This document shows, piece after piece, positions 46,391 to 55,754 of a DNA stretch of 64,000 nt. The translations under genes and the position numbers were made by a program. How positions within the stretch are numbered: position 1 is the first letter of the stretch; the number at the start of each line of letters is the position of its first letter. The DNA lies in assembly GCA_018242765.1 (NCBI GenBank), contig JAFEBH010000001.1:1-64000 (forward strand). The letters run 5' to 3'. This DNA is from Nitrospira sp. Lineage in GTDB: Bacteria > Nitrospirota > Nitrospiria > Nitrospirales > Nitrospiraceae. Under the pieces are notes generated by a model that saw only the letters and a program-made list of their open reading frames with translations, ran no database searches and had not been told where the DNA came from.

Positions 46391-48574
46391 ATGAACCTCA
46401 TTAAGACGATTTTTAACCGCCTCTCTGACAGCTTGCTCTCCGGGATGCAGGAGAGGCTTGATCCTGCAACCGAGTTCACCCCTGTTGCACCGCTTCGCCT
46501 GGTATCGGAGAGACCGGTCGTGCTTGCCGCATTAGATGCGTCGACAGTGCGTCGTCCCATTAGTCATGCTATGGGGCAGCCGGATTCGGTTGATGATGCG
46601 ATCAAGCGGAGCCAGTCCTGGTTTTTTACCCGCCAACATGCTGAGGGGTACTGGGTTGCCGAGCTAGAAGCCGATACCACCCTCACATCTGAATATGTGA
46701 TGCTTCGCCGGTTCCTCGGCCGAGTGGATCTCGAACGAGAGCTGATGGCGGTTCGATATCTCAAATCGATGCAGCTTCCCGATGGAGGGTGGCCCATTTA
46801 TTATGGAGGGCCCTCTGAGATCAGCGCCTCGGTGAAGGCCTATTTTGCCTTGAAACTGAGTGGCGTATCTGCGGATGAACTGTTCATGGTTCGGGCTAAG
46901 GAACGCATCTTGGCCATGGGTGGGGTCCTCCAGGCCAATGTGTTCACGAAAATCACGCTGGCGTTGTTCGATCAGTATGATTGGGAAGGGGTTCCCCACA
47001 TGCCTGTGGAGATCATGCTGCTTCCCAAGAAATTCTATTTCAGTATCTATGCGATTTCCTATTGGTCACGGGCGGTCTTGATTCCATTACTGATTGTCTT
47101 TGCCCACCGGCCAGTCTGTCGGATCTCACATGAACAGGGGATCGATGAGTTGTATCCCATCCCGCGTGAAGAGGTGCGGTACTGGAAGTATCCTCCCTTC
47201 AACAAGGATCAAGCCTGGTTTACCCCGCACAACTTCTTTGTCGCGTTAGACTTTATGTTGAAGTTGTACGACCGAATGCCGATGAGGGCATTACGAGAGA
47301 AGGCACTGCATAAGGCTGCTTCCTGGATGGTGGATCACCTCAAAGGATCCGGGGGGCTCGGTGCGATTTATCCGGCGATGGCCAATTCCATCATGGCGCT
47401 CAAATGTTTGGGCTACAAAGCCGATGATCCGCTTGTCGTCAAGGCCCTGCGTGAGATCGAGGAGCTGGAAGTCTATGATTCAGTGATGGTGAACGGTGAG
47501 TCTGTGCCTACCCTGCATTTGCAACCTTGTTTTTCACCTGTCTGGGATACGGCGTTGCTGACGAATGCGTTGATTGAGGCCGGGGTGCCGCATGATCACC
47601 CAGCGCTCCAAAAGGCAGGTCTCTACCTGATGTCCCGCCAAACTAAAACGATAGGGGATTGGATCATTTCCTCGCCGAACGCTCAACCTGGTGGATGGTA
47701 TTTTCAGTTTGAGAATGAGCTCTATCCGGATGTCGACGATTCCGCCGTTGTGATCATGGCGCTCTCTAAATTGAAGATCCCCGGTCGAGATGGTGAACTG
47801 GACGAGTCCATGCGCCGTGGTATGCAGTGGGTCTTGGCTATGCAAGGTTCGGACGGCGGGTGGGGCGCGTATGATAAAGACAATAACCGAGTCGTCTTCA
47901 ACTATATTCCGTTTGCCGACCACAAGGCGCTGTTGGATCCTAGTACGGCTGATCTGGCCGGGCGCTGCTTGGAAATGCTCGGTGCCTTAGGGTATGACCA
48001 AACCCATCCGGCTGCGGGACCGGCGCTGGCCTTCTTGAAGAAAGAACAGGAGGAGAACGGTAGTTGGTATGGGCGGTGGGGTGTCAACTACATCTACGGG
48101 ACATGGTCCGTGTTGGCCGGCCTACGTGCCATCGGCGAGGATCTTTCGGCCCCCTATATTCGTCGGGCTGTGTCTTGGCTGGAATCGAAACAGAATTCCG
48201 ACGGCGGGTGGGGTGAGTCCTGTCTTTCCTATTGCGATGATGGTGATTACCACGGAAGAGGCGAGAGTACGCCATCCCAAACCGCATGGGCGCTCATGGG
48301 CCTGATGTCGGCTGGAGCAATCGATTCCTTCAGTGTGGCGCGCGGTGTGCAGTACCTCCTTCGGCAACAAACGAAGGATGGATCTTGGCAGGAGATTGCC
48401 CACACCGGCACGGGATTCCCTCGTGTTTTTTATCTTCGCTATCATTGGTATTGCCAGTACTTCCCCTTGTGGGCGTTGGCCATGTATCGCAACGTGCGTG
48501 CTCGTGGGAAAACACGGGCCGATGAACTGCGCCATCACCTCAAAGGTGCTGACCTCCCTCGGGCCGAGCATTGA
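46391..48574 (+). CDS. shc: squalene-hopene cyclase
   Basis: Cyclises squalene to hopene (and diplopterol), the base of hopanoids. A 727-residue prenyl-cyclase alpha/alpha barrel with the protonating DxDD motif D447-V-D-D450 in YPDVDDSAVVI. Several QW repeats are visible, such as QLPDGGWPIYYGG, GSDGGWGAYDKDN, NGSWYGRWGVNYIYGTW and SDGGWGESC. A monotopic membrane protein. The first 80 residues form a variable leader. The downstream hpnG begins within its stop codon (TTGA overlap). Confidence 0.96.
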   Translation: MNLIKTIFNRLSDSLLSGMQERLDPATEFTPVAPLRLVSERPVVLAALDASTVRRPISHAMGQPDSVDDAIKRSQSWFFTRQHAEGYWVAELEADTTLTSEYVMLRRFLGRVDLERELMAVRYLKSMQLPDGGWPIYYGGPSEISASVKAYFALKLSGVSADELFMVRAKERILAMGGVLQANVFTKITLALFDQYDWEGVPHMPVEIMLLPKKFYFSIYAISYWSRAVLIPLLIVFAHRPVCRISHEQGIDELYPIPREEVRYWKYPPFNKDQAWFTPHNFFVALDFMLKLYDRMPMRALREKALHKAASWMVDHLKGSGGLGAIYPAMANSIMALKCLGYKADDPLVVKALREIEELEVYDSVMVNGESVPTLHLQPCFSPVWDTALLTNALIEAGVPHDHPALQKAGLYLMSRQTKTIGDWIISSPNAQPGGWYFQFENELYPDVDDSAVVIMALSKLKIPGRDGELDESMRRGMQWVLAMQGSDGGWGAYDKDNNRVVFNYIPFADHKALLDPSTADLAGRCLEMLGALGYDQTHPAAGPALAFLKKEQEENGSWYGRWGVNYIYGTWSVLAGLRAIGEDLSAPYIRRAVSWLESKQNSDGGWGESCLSYCDDGDYHGRGESTPSQTAWALMGLMSAGAIDSFSVARGVQYLLRQQTKDGSWQEIAHTGTGFPRVFYLRYHWYCQYFPLWALAMYRNVRARGKTRADELRHHLKGADLPRAEH

Positions 48575-49368
48575 CCTCCGCCGGTCTTCTTCCTGCGCTT
48601 TCTTTGAACGGACAGCCGAGCACACGCATTGCCATCTTTGCTGCGACGTCTTGGGAAATGAGGGCGATACGAGCGGCGTTCTGTCCGGTGGTGGAGCGAA
48701 CGATCGGGGGAATTCGTGTACTCGTGTGTACGGGCGGAGAGCGGGAGTATTGGCTGGTTCAGACGGGTGTCGGTCCGGAAAAGGCACGGCAATGTGCTGG
48801 GCGGCTGCTCCAAGTCCAATCCTTCTCCCTTCTGATCTCAACAGGGTTTGCCTGCGCACTGGTCGCCGCCGACATCGGCGTGCTCTTAGTCGGTCACGAG
48901 GTTGTGTCTAGAGGTTGGGCAGGTGCGGAGTCGTTGCAATCTATCGGCGTATCAGGCGAAGAGCGAGATCGTATGGCCACATGTATCCACGCAATAGTAC
49001 CGGCCGCACATATGGGGCGGTTTGTCTCAACTGCGCAAGTGATCGGCAGTGCGATGGAAAAACGCGCGGTTGCAGAAAAGACGGAAGCGATCGGCCTCGA
49101 TATGGAGAGCGCAGCCTTGGCGATCGAAGCGAATCGAGCCCGCACGCCGTTTATCATTATTCGAACGGCCTCGGATCTCCTCGATGAAGATCTTCCGCTT
49201 GACTTCAATCTCTTTCTCAGGCCCACTGGGTGGCTTAAAGGGATCGGGAGTATTCTGGCTGCCCCATCGTGCCTCTTGGGGCTGGTTCGGCTTCGTCGTC
49301 AAAGTATGATCGCCGCAGAAGCTTTGACGGTGTTTTTCCGGCACTATGCGGCAGCGATGGCTCAGTAA
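48571..49368 (+). CDS. hpnG: hopanoid-associated nucleoside phosphorylase HpnG
   Basis: A 265-residue nucleoside-phosphorylase-fold protein. It has IAIFAATSWEMRAIRAAF at the N-terminus, VQTGVGPEKARQCAGRLL, LISTGFACAL, then the substrate loop LDMESAALAIEANRA with the purine-contacting Glu-Ser, and IIIRTASDLLDE. In the hopanoid pathway HpnG removes adenine from adenosylhopane, the product of HpnH, giving ribosylhopane. Starts at TTG 48571 overlapping the shc stop by 4 bases (TTGA), so it is translated by coupling. HpnH is encoded 10 kb downstream. Confidence 0.92.
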   Translation: MTSAGLLPALSLNGQPSTRIAIFAATSWEMRAIRAAFCPVVERTIGGIRVLVCTGGEREYWLVQTGVGPEKARQCAGRLLQVQSFSLLISTGFACALVAADIGVLLVGHEVVSRGWAGAESLQSIGVSGEERDRMATCIHAIVPAAHMGRFVSTAQVIGSAMEKRAVAEKTEAIGLDMESAALAIEANRARTPFIIIRTASDLLDEDLPLDFNLFLRPTGWLKGIGSILAAPSCLLGLVRLRRQSMIAAEALTVFFRHYAAAMAQ

Positions 49369-49391
49369 AGACAAGATTGTGCGTCGACACC

Positions 49392-50171
49392 GTGATTACG
49401 ACATTTCTTGAAGCACTAGGGCGTAGGGCTCTCATCTACGTGGCCGAAATGGGTCGCATGCTGATCTTTGTCGTGTCGGCCTTTGGCTGGTTGGCACGTC
49501 CCCCGTTTCGAGTCAATCAAACCGTCAAGCAACTCCATTTTATCGGCTATAAATCGACGTTTGTCGTCGTGCTGACCGCGACGTTCACGGGTATGGTGTT
49601 GGCGTTGCAGGGGTATCATACATTGAGGAAGTTCGGATCGGAGGGGTTGCTTGGCGCAGCCGTGGCGGTCAGCATGATTCGTGAGTTGGGGCCGGTGCTG
49701 GCTGCACTTATGGTGACGGCAAGGGCTGGGTCTGCCATGACGGCGGAGATCGGAATCATGCGGATTACGGAACAAATCGATGCGCTCGATACCATGGCCG
49801 TCAATCCACTCCAATACCTCATCGCGCCGAAGCTGGTTGCAGGGTTGATCGGTGTGCCGCTCTTGGTCGCGATTTTTGACGTCGTGGGAATTTACGGTGG
49901 TCATGTTGTGGGAGTTGAGCTGCTTGGGGTGAATGCCGGTACGTACTGGAACTCCATTGAATCCGCAGTGGAGTGGAAAGACGTCTATGGAGGCATTTTG
50001 AAATCCATCAGTTTCGGGCTGATTATCAGTTGGGTTTGTTGCTATAAGGGATTCTTTACCAGAATGAGTGCCGAGGGCTTGGGCAACGCCACGACCGAGG
50101 CGGTCGTCTTGTCGTCGGTCCTCATTCTCGTGTGGGACTATTTTTTGACGGCACTGCTTTTTAATCTTTAA
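49392..50171 (+). CDS. mlaE: MlaE-type ABC transporter permease
   Basis: A 259-residue inner-membrane permease of the MCE/Mla class. Characteristic segments are LHFIGYKSTFVVVLTATFTG, MVLALQGYHTLRKFG, SMIRELGPVLAALMVTARAGSA (family signature ELGPVLAAL), MTAEIGIMRITEQIDALDTM and the C-terminal GKGFF-like CCYKGFFTRMSAEGLGNATTEAV. It moves lipids between inner membrane and MlaC-type carriers. I prefer GTG 49392, 23 bases after the hpnG stop. A longer frame from 49269 overlaps hpnG. MlaF starts 2 bases after it. Confidence 0.92.
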   Translation: MITTFLEALGRRALIYVAEMGRMLIFVVSAFGWLARPPFRVNQTVKQLHFIGYKSTFVVVLTATFTGMVLALQGYHTLRKFGSEGLLGAAVAVSMIRELGPVLAALMVTARAGSAMTAEIGIMRITEQIDALDTMAVNPLQYLIAPKLVAGLIGVPLLVAIFDVVGIYGGHVVGVELLGVNAGTYWNSIESAVEWKDVYGGILKSISFGLIISWVCCYKGFFTRMSAEGLGNATTEAVVLSSVLILVWDYFLTALLFNL

Positions 50172-50173
50172 TT

Positions 50174-50932
50174 ATGCTGAAGCTGGTCGGGGTGACCAAG
50201 ACATTGGGCGGGCAGCAGGTCTTGAGAGGCGTCGATCTGGCGGTGCCACAAGGGAAGCTTACCACGATCATCGGTCGCAGTGGAGAAGGCAAGAGTGTGT
50301 TGCTGAAACACATGATCGGCTTACTCCAGCCTGATGCGGGCGAAGTGTGGGTCGACGACGTCGAGATATCACGGCTGCGCGGGCATGCGTTGAACGAGGT
50401 CCGGAAGCGGTTCGCGATGTTGTTCCAGGGGGCGGCGCTATTCGACTCGCTGACTGTCTTTGAAAATGTCGCGTTCCCTCTCCGCGAAAGACTCCGCTTG
50501 AAGGGACCGGAGGTGACCAGCCGGGTCGAGGAGAAGCTGGATCAAGTCGGCTTAAGCGGAATGGGGCATAAGTTTCCGGCAGAATTGAGCGGAGGCATGC
50601 GCAAGCGCGCAGGGTTGGCACGCGCGTTGGTCATGCAACCGGAAATTATTCTGTTTGATGAACCGACCACCGGACTCGATCCGCTCATGGCCAAATCGAT
50701 TCATGATCTGATTACGAGTATGCAACGAAAATTTAAGTTTACCGCTGTGATGGTGAGTCATGAAATTCCGGAAATTTTCGGGATTTCGGATTACGTGGCC
50801 ATCTTGAAGCACGGGAAGATTGCGGCGATGGCCGAACCATCCGAGTTTCAACGTACCACGGATCCTGAAATCAAGGAGTTCATTTCGGTGGGAGGGACAG
50901 TGCTGACGGCAAGTCCCGGTTTTGCTCGCTAA
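50174..50932 (+). CDS. mlaF: MlaF-type ABC transporter ATP-binding protein
   Basis: A 252-residue ATPase. Walker A IIGRSGEGKSVLLKHMIGLL (residues 35-54), Q-loop MLFQGAALFDSLTVFENVAF, signature LSGGMRKRAGLARALVMQPE, Walker B IILFDEPTTGLD and H-loop VMVSHEIPEIFGI. The sequence GRSGEGKSVLLKH and the lack of extra domains match Mla/Ttg2A-type ATPases. It energises MlaE. It is 12 bases before the MCE gene. Confidence 0.94.
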   Translation: MLKLVGVTKTLGGQQVLRGVDLAVPQGKLTTIIGRSGEGKSVLLKHMIGLLQPDAGEVWVDDVEISRLRGHALNEVRKRFAMLFQGAALFDSLTVFENVAFPLRERLRLKGPEVTSRVEEKLDQVGLSGMGHKFPAELSGGMRKRAGLARALVMQPEIILFDEPTTGLDPLMAKSIHDLITSMQRKFKFTAVMVSHEIPEIFGISDYVAILKHGKIAAMAEPSEFQRTTDPEIKEFISVGGTVLTASPGFAR

Positions 50933-50944
50933 AGGAGTCGCGTG

Positions 50945-51388
50945 ATGGAGAAAGCCAAGCTGGAGATGATTGTCGGGGTCTTTGTGTTGATCGGGGTCAT
51001 CTGCTTGGGGTATCTCTCCATCAAGCTGGGGAAACTAGAATTGATCGGCGGAGATGTTTACGAGGTTGATGCGCTGTTCAACTCCGCGACGGGATTGAAG
51101 TCGGGGGCGGCAGTGGAAATAGCCGGCGTTGAAGTGGGGCGAGTCAAGGCGATCAGCCTGAAGGAGGATCGGGCTCTCGTACGGCTGGGGTTGCACAATG
51201 GGACGAAGCTCTATTCGGATACCATCGCATCGATCAAGACGAGAGGAATTATCGGCGAGAGGTATCTGTCCCTATCGCCGGGTGGAGGGGGCGATTCGTT
51301 GAAGCCGGGTGATACGATTCGAGATACGGAGTCCGGCCTCGATTTAGAGGAATTGGTGAGCCAATACGTTCACGGGAAAATAAATTGA
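50945..51388 (+). CDS. mlaD: MlaD-type MCE-domain lipid-binding protein
   Basis: A 147-residue periplasmic protein with one N-terminal helix (MIVGVFVLIGVICLGYLSIKL) and a single MCE domain: VYEVDALFNSATGLKSGAAVEIAGVEVG (split) with the typical LKSGA-V-x-x-AGVxVG, IASIKTRGIIGERYLSLSPGG, and GDTIRDTESGLDLEELVSQY. MlaD forms the hexameric collar through which lipids pass. ATG 50945 has AAAGGAG 7 bases upstream, better than the GTG just before it. Confidence 0.93.
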   Translation: MEKAKLEMIVGVFVLIGVICLGYLSIKLGKLELIGGDVYEVDALFNSATGLKSGAAVEIAGVEVGRVKAISLKEDRALVRLGLHNGTKLYSDTIASIKTRGIIGERYLSLSPGGGGDSLKPGDTIRDTESGLDLEELVSQYVHGKIN

Positions 51389-51438
51389 TTGCGGAACTGA
51401 CGGTATGTTGATGGAAATGACATCAGCGGGAGGAATTC

Positions 51439-52101
51439 ATGGCGCATGGATTTGGCGAACAGGTGAGATATCTGCGCAAGCACTTACGAATTATCTGTTC
51501 CGTGGGAATTCTGGCCGTATGCCTTTCATGGGTTGGAGTAGAGCCTGCCATTGCTGGGCCACCCACAGAAGCAATGAAGGGGACCATCGACGAAGTATTG
51601 CGAATTCTCGCCAATAAGGAATTTAAACAGCCATCAAAAGTGGAAGAGCGTCGCTCTCTCCTAGAGAAAGTGATCGGAGACAGATTCGATTATGAAGAGC
51701 TCACGGAACGCGCGCTTGGGAAACATTGGAAAGGCGTATCGCCTGATCAACGTAAGGAAGTTGTCGATCTCTTCAGGTCGCTGCTGATCAAAACCTATGC
51801 CAATAGAATCGAAAGCTATTCTGGAGAAGGGGTTCAATATCTCCGTGAGCGGGTTGAGCATATAGAGGGGAAAGAATATGCTGAAGTACTTACTAAAATC
51901 CTATCTGAGAAATCAGCACTCCGAGCCGATTATCAGCTTATCCATAAGGCGGGAGATTGGCGTGTTTATGATGTGAAGATCGAGGACGTCAGTCTTGTGA
52001 GAAATTTTCGTTCACAGTTTGATCGGGTTATTGAAAAATCCTCTTTTGCAGGTCTTCTGGAAGAGCTTCGAGAAAAATCCGGGAAGTTCAAGGCGCCATA
52101 G
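51439..52101 (+). CDS. hpnM: MlaC/HpnM-type periplasmic lipid carrier
   Basis: A 220-residue secreted protein of the toluene-tolerance Ttg2D/MlaC family (signal LRIICSVGILAVCLSWVGVEPAIA). Body motifs are TIDEVLRILANKEFK, VIGDRFDYEELTERALGKHWKG, VDLFRSLLIKTYANRIESYSG and HKAGDWRVYDVKIEDVSLVRN with FRSQFDRVI. The hopanoid-associated version is called HpnM. Given its place behind shc and hpnG I favour a hopanoid or hopanoid/phospholipid carrier over general MlaC. GGAGGAATTC precedes the ATG. Confidence 0.88.
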   Translation: MAHGFGEQVRYLRKHLRIICSVGILAVCLSWVGVEPAIAGPPTEAMKGTIDEVLRILANKEFKQPSKVEERRSLLEKVIGDRFDYEELTERALGKHWKGVSPDQRKEVVDLFRSLLIKTYANRIESYSGEGVQYLRERVEHIEGKEYAEVLTKILSEKSALRADYQLIHKAGDWRVYDVKIEDVSLVRNFRSQFDRVIEKSSFAGLLEELREKSGKFKAP

Positions 52102-52117
52102 CGTCGTTTCTCAAGCT

Positions 52118-53329
52118 ATGAACACGCATATGCGTAGCCTTGCGATTCGCTTTGTCCTTGCATTGCTCATGATCTTTTGTCTGGTGCCTCTCAATCAGGC
52201 TCAGGCGGAGGTAAAGCTTTTCCCAATTCCCGCCATCAGTACCAGCAAAAACGACGGCAGCGATTTCGGGTTGATTGTGCCGGCTCTCTTCACGGGACCG
52301 GATGGGGATCTGAAGTATTTGGTCGCTCCCATGGTGGTGCATAACTCGTTCGTCGGTACGCGTGGAACGGTCAATCTATTCCGCTATGAACCGGGTGGGA
52401 AAGAGCTCCGAGGCATTGCGTCCTGGTCGGAGCGTATTGAGCGGAAATTCTTGTTGAGCTATGTCGATCCTGGATTCAGTAATGGCCGATACAGCATCGG
52501 GTTCAGTGCCATGCACTTCAAGAACGCCACCATGCGTTTTTTCGGGTTGGGTCCGACGACTGCCAAAGGAGATCAGACGAACTACACGGCTTCTGAAACA
52601 AGACTGAATTGGAAGTTTGGTATCTATGCCAACGAGGTCACGCAAATCGCGGTCAGTCAGCGGCTGCGGCATATGCAACCGATCCAGCAGGGCGCCGCAG
52701 ATCTGTTCCCATTTTCTGGCGACCTGTTTCCGGAGGCTCCCGGCATGGAGGGGGCCACGATTTTGGGGCAGCGGATCAGTTTCCATTACGATACGCGCAA
52801 TAACCTCGTCACTCCTACCGATGGAATGGCCGTCACCGCCTATGCCGAGCTGAACTATAACTTTAAGCGGGGTGTAGAGCCGCTGTATTCGCGGTATGGG
52901 ATCGAGGTCAAGAAGATGTTTGCGAGCGAATCCAAGCGCGCCATTCTCGTGGTTCGTGGTGAGCTGCAAGCCACCCTCGGCACCGACGTGCCATTTTATG
53001 AGCAAAGTTCACTCGGCGGGCAGAATAATCTGCGTGGGTTCGGAATGGATCGTTACATCGATAAGCAGATGATTGCGTTCAGTGTCGAAGAGCGGATTCA
53101 TATTCTGCGCACTCGCCTTGCCGGGGTCATGGCGGATTTTGAACTGGCGCCGTTCCTCGATACCGGACAGGTGTTTAACTCATTCAAGAATGTGAGTTTC
53201 AAAGACTATCGGATCACGCCGGGTGTCGGATTTCGCGGAATCATCAGACCCAATGTAGTAGGGCGAATCGATTGGGGATTCAGCAAAGAGGGGAGTGCTA
53301 TTTTTGCGGGGCTCGATTTTCCCTATTAA
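52118..53329 (+). CDS. outer-membrane beta-barrel protein (BamA/TamA superfamily, no POTRA)
   Basis: A 403-residue protein with a signal peptide (RFVLALLMIFCLVPLNQAQA) and a beta-barrel body of the bacterial surface antigen (D15) type. LRGF at about residue 307 in GGQNNLRGFGMDRYIDK corresponds to the VRGF/LRGF loop-6 motif of BamA. Strands such as RISFHYDTRNNLVTPTDGM and LAPFLDTGQVF are also typical, and the C-terminus ends in the aromatic FPY. There is no room for POTRA domains. It starts 16 bases after mlaC/hpnM, so it may be the outer-membrane partner of that lipid route. ATG 52118 preferred; a longer frame overlaps hpnM. Confidence 0.82.
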   Translation: MNTHMRSLAIRFVLALLMIFCLVPLNQAQAEVKLFPIPAISTSKNDGSDFGLIVPALFTGPDGDLKYLVAPMVVHNSFVGTRGTVNLFRYEPGGKELRGIASWSERIERKFLLSYVDPGFSNGRYSIGFSAMHFKNATMRFFGLGPTTAKGDQTNYTASETRLNWKFGIYANEVTQIAVSQRLRHMQPIQQGAADLFPFSGDLFPEAPGMEGATILGQRISFHYDTRNNLVTPTDGMAVTAYAELNYNFKRGVEPLYSRYGIEVKKMFASESKRAILVVRGELQATLGTDVPFYEQSSLGGQNNLRGFGMDRYIDKQMIAFSVEERIHILRTRLAGVMADFELAPFLDTGQVFNSFKNVSFKDYRITPGVGFRGIIRPNVVGRIDWGFSKEGSAIFAGLDFPY

Positions 53330-53750
53330 CCAGTCGGTGAGATACCCTTCCTGCTTCAGCGGCGGGTGAGATCTTCAGAGCGCTCGAAGTCGAATCTGAG
53401 TCGCCCATCGTATTCTCAACATGGGCTTAGGCAAGGTTCCTGCCGGTGGAGAGGCGAAGCACCCGCTGTGTCGTACGTGGAGCCTCCTGCACGTTGGCCC
53501 AAGGTGAAAGCCTCGGAGGATGATGCCGTGTTCGGTCTCGGCTGTGGAGGGATTGAGGGCTACGTTGAGGTTCCTCCGGACTGACAGCGTTCAGAGGATT
53601 TCGAAGGAGGCGCATCTTTCGTAAGTACTTGACTTCACATGGTTCCTGTGTGAAACTCCACCAAAAATTCGCTCCTAGCTCACATCACGGGCAGCGTATT
53701 CCTGCCAAAGACGGCAATCGTCGATGGTAGACCAACGAAGGAGACCATCC
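53330..53750. other. 421-base interval between the barrel gene and dxs
   Basis: No gene recognised. A 72-residue open frame (53366-53584) has composition unlike neighbours and no motif. The stretch has several CCTCCG/CGGAGG tracts, for example near 53484 and 53515 and again near 53571, able to form hairpins. TTGACT at 53628-53633 might be a -35 box for dxs, but the -10 (TGAAAC) is poor. Confidence 0.35.
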
Positions 53751-55697
53751 ATGTCCATCTTGAAGAAGATCCATAGTCCGGCTGATCTGAAACGAGTATC
53801 TCCAGACCAATTTCCGGCATTGTGCCAAGAGATTCGTGAACAGATCATCGGTGCGGTCTCCAATGTGGGAGGACATTTAGCCTCAAACTTAGGAGTGGTC
53901 GAGCTCACTGTCGCGCTGCAGTATCTCCTGGATACACCGACCGACAAGATTATATGGGACACCAGTAACCAGTCCTATACGCACAAACTGTTGACCGGTC
54001 GCCGAGAGCAGTTCCATACGCTTCGACAGTATGGAGGACTGAGTGGATTCTGCAAGCGTGAAGAAAGTGAATACGACACGTTCAATGCCGGGCATGCCGG
54101 GACTGGGGTGTCGGCTGCTTTCGGTATGGTGGAAGCCCGTGAGCAGCTGAAGCAAAAGCATAAGGTCGTGTGTGTCGTTGGTGACGGGGCGATGACGTCC
54201 GGCATGACGCTTGAAGGTCTGCACCATGCCGGAGGGCTCGGGAAAGATTTCCTCGTGATTCTCAACGACAATCAGATGTCGATCTCGAAAAATGTCGGAG
54301 CGATTTCTGCCTATTTGAGTCGGACGATTACGGGTGAGTTTTACGGGAGGATGCGTGAAGAGACGGGGCAGCTGTTGGGCAAGATTCCTCATATCGGCAG
54401 TGATATACAAAAGCTCGCCCGTCGTGCCGAGGAGCTTGCAAAGGGCGTGATTCTCCCTGGATTGCTGTTTGAAGAGCTTGGGTTTCAATATAGTGGTCCC
54501 ATCGATGGGCACAACTTTGAGCATCTCCTCCCCACACTTGAGAACGTGTTGAAAATGAGGGGACCGGTCCTTCTCCACATCATTACGAAAAAGGGACTCG
54601 GTTATGAGCCGGCCATGAAGAATCCCGTGTGGTTTCATGCCTGCCCACCGTTTGTTCGAGAGACGGGTGTTCCTGCGAAAAAAGCCGTACGTCCTTCGTA
54701 CACGGCGATCGCAATGGATGCGTTAGTCAAATTGGCTCGTGAAGATAAGCGCATCGTGGCCATCACGGCGGCAATGTGTGAAGGGACAGGCCTGACAGCC
54801 TTTGAGAAAGAATTTCCAGACCGCCTCTACGATGTCGGTATTGCGGAACAGCATGCCGTGACCTTTGCGGCAGGGCTTGCGGCGCAAGGACTGAAACCGG
54901 TCGTGGCGATGTACGCGACGTTTCTCCAACGGGCCTATGATCAAGTCGTGCACGACGTGGCGACGCAGAATCTTCCCGTGGCATTCTGTATTGATCGTGG
55001 CGGTCTTGTGGCTGAGGATGGAACCACTCATCACGGTGCCTTTGATTATGCCTTCCTGCGTCATGTTCCCAACATGGTCGTGATGGCGCCAAAGGATGAG
55101 AACGAGCTTCAGCACATGATGAAAACAGCCATGGAATACAATAGCCCGATTTCTGTGCGGTATCCGCGTGGAGTGACCCTGGGCGTTAGAATGGATGACG
55201 CTCCGCACACGCTACCGATCGGGAAAGGTGAATTGCTGAAGGATGGAACCGATGTGGCGATCATGGCGATTGGGGTCTCCGTATGGCAAGCGATGGAGGC
55301 CGCTCAGCGACTCAGCGAAGAAGGCGTCTCTACGGCAGTCGTCAATGCTCGGTTTGTGAAGCCCCTCGATCAGGAAATGGTCGTGGATGTGGCGAAACGC
55401 GTTCGGTATGTCGTGACGGTTGAAGAAGGCTGTAAGATGGGCGGGTTCGGCTCCGCGGTGCTTGAGACGTTGGCGGAGGCGGGTGTCTCCGGTGTGAAGG
55501 CCAAGGTGCTGGGTTTGCCTGATTGGTATATCGAACAGGGGCCGCAAGATTTGCTGCGAGAACGATATGGGTTGACGGCGGAGGGGATTTATCAAAGCGT
55601 CAAGGAGTTGATCGGCAAGGCCCCAGCGGGGAAAACACAGTTTGTCGGTGCCGTACATGCCGGTCATCTTCCACATGGCGATGAACAGGGGAGCTGA
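53751..55697 (+). CDS. dxs: 1-deoxy-D-xylulose-5-phosphate synthase (divergent)
   Basis: First enzyme of the MEP pathway: pyruvate plus glyceraldehyde 3-phosphate to DXP, thiamine-diphosphate dependent. A 648-residue protein with GHLASNLGVVELTVAL, ThDP-binding VVGDGAMTSGMTLEGLHHAG and NDNQMSIS, FQYSGPIDGHN, and transketolase-C parts GIAEQHAVTFAAGLA and EDGTTHHGAFDYAFL. Oddities: the family's WDVGHQ-x-Y-x-HK motif reads WDTSNQSYTHK (Asn73 for His) and GHSSTS reads GHAGTG. AAGGAG 8 bases before ATG 53751 decides the start over an upstream frame. ispG follows at 57 bases. Confidence 0.92.
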   Translation: MSILKKIHSPADLKRVSPDQFPALCQEIREQIIGAVSNVGGHLASNLGVVELTVALQYLLDTPTDKIIWDTSNQSYTHKLLTGRREQFHTLRQYGGLSGFCKREESEYDTFNAGHAGTGVSAAFGMVEAREQLKQKHKVVCVVGDGAMTSGMTLEGLHHAGGLGKDFLVILNDNQMSISKNVGAISAYLSRTITGEFYGRMREETGQLLGKIPHIGSDIQKLARRAEELAKGVILPGLLFEELGFQYSGPIDGHNFEHLLPTLENVLKMRGPVLLHIITKKGLGYEPAMKNPVWFHACPPFVRETGVPAKKAVRPSYTAIAMDALVKLAREDKRIVAITAAMCEGTGLTAFEKEFPDRLYDVGIAEQHAVTFAAGLAAQGLKPVVAMYATFLQRAYDQVVHDVATQNLPVAFCIDRGGLVAEDGTTHHGAFDYAFLRHVPNMVVMAPKDENELQHMMKTAMEYNSPISVRYPRGVTLGVRMDDAPHTLPIGKGELLKDGTDVAIMAIGVSVWQAMEAAQRLSEEGVSTAVVNARFVKPLDQEMVVDVAKRVRYVVTVEEGCKMGGFGSAVLETLAEAGVSGVKAKVLGLPDWYIEQGPQDLLRERYGLTAEGIYQSVKELIGKAPAGKTQFVGAVHAGHLPHGDEQGS

Positions 55698-55754
55698 CCC
55701 AAGAATACGGGCAATGTGAAAAGTAACCAGTAAGGAGCGAGTCGGTTTAGGACG

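Noticed and set aside
53366..53584. 72-codon open frame before dxs
   Set aside because: Rich in Arg/Ser/Pro with no family pattern and no ribosome site at proper spacing.
53330..53750. TPP riboswitch upstream of dxs
   Set aside because: The conserved CTGAGA and CCTGATCTGG-like elements are not present.
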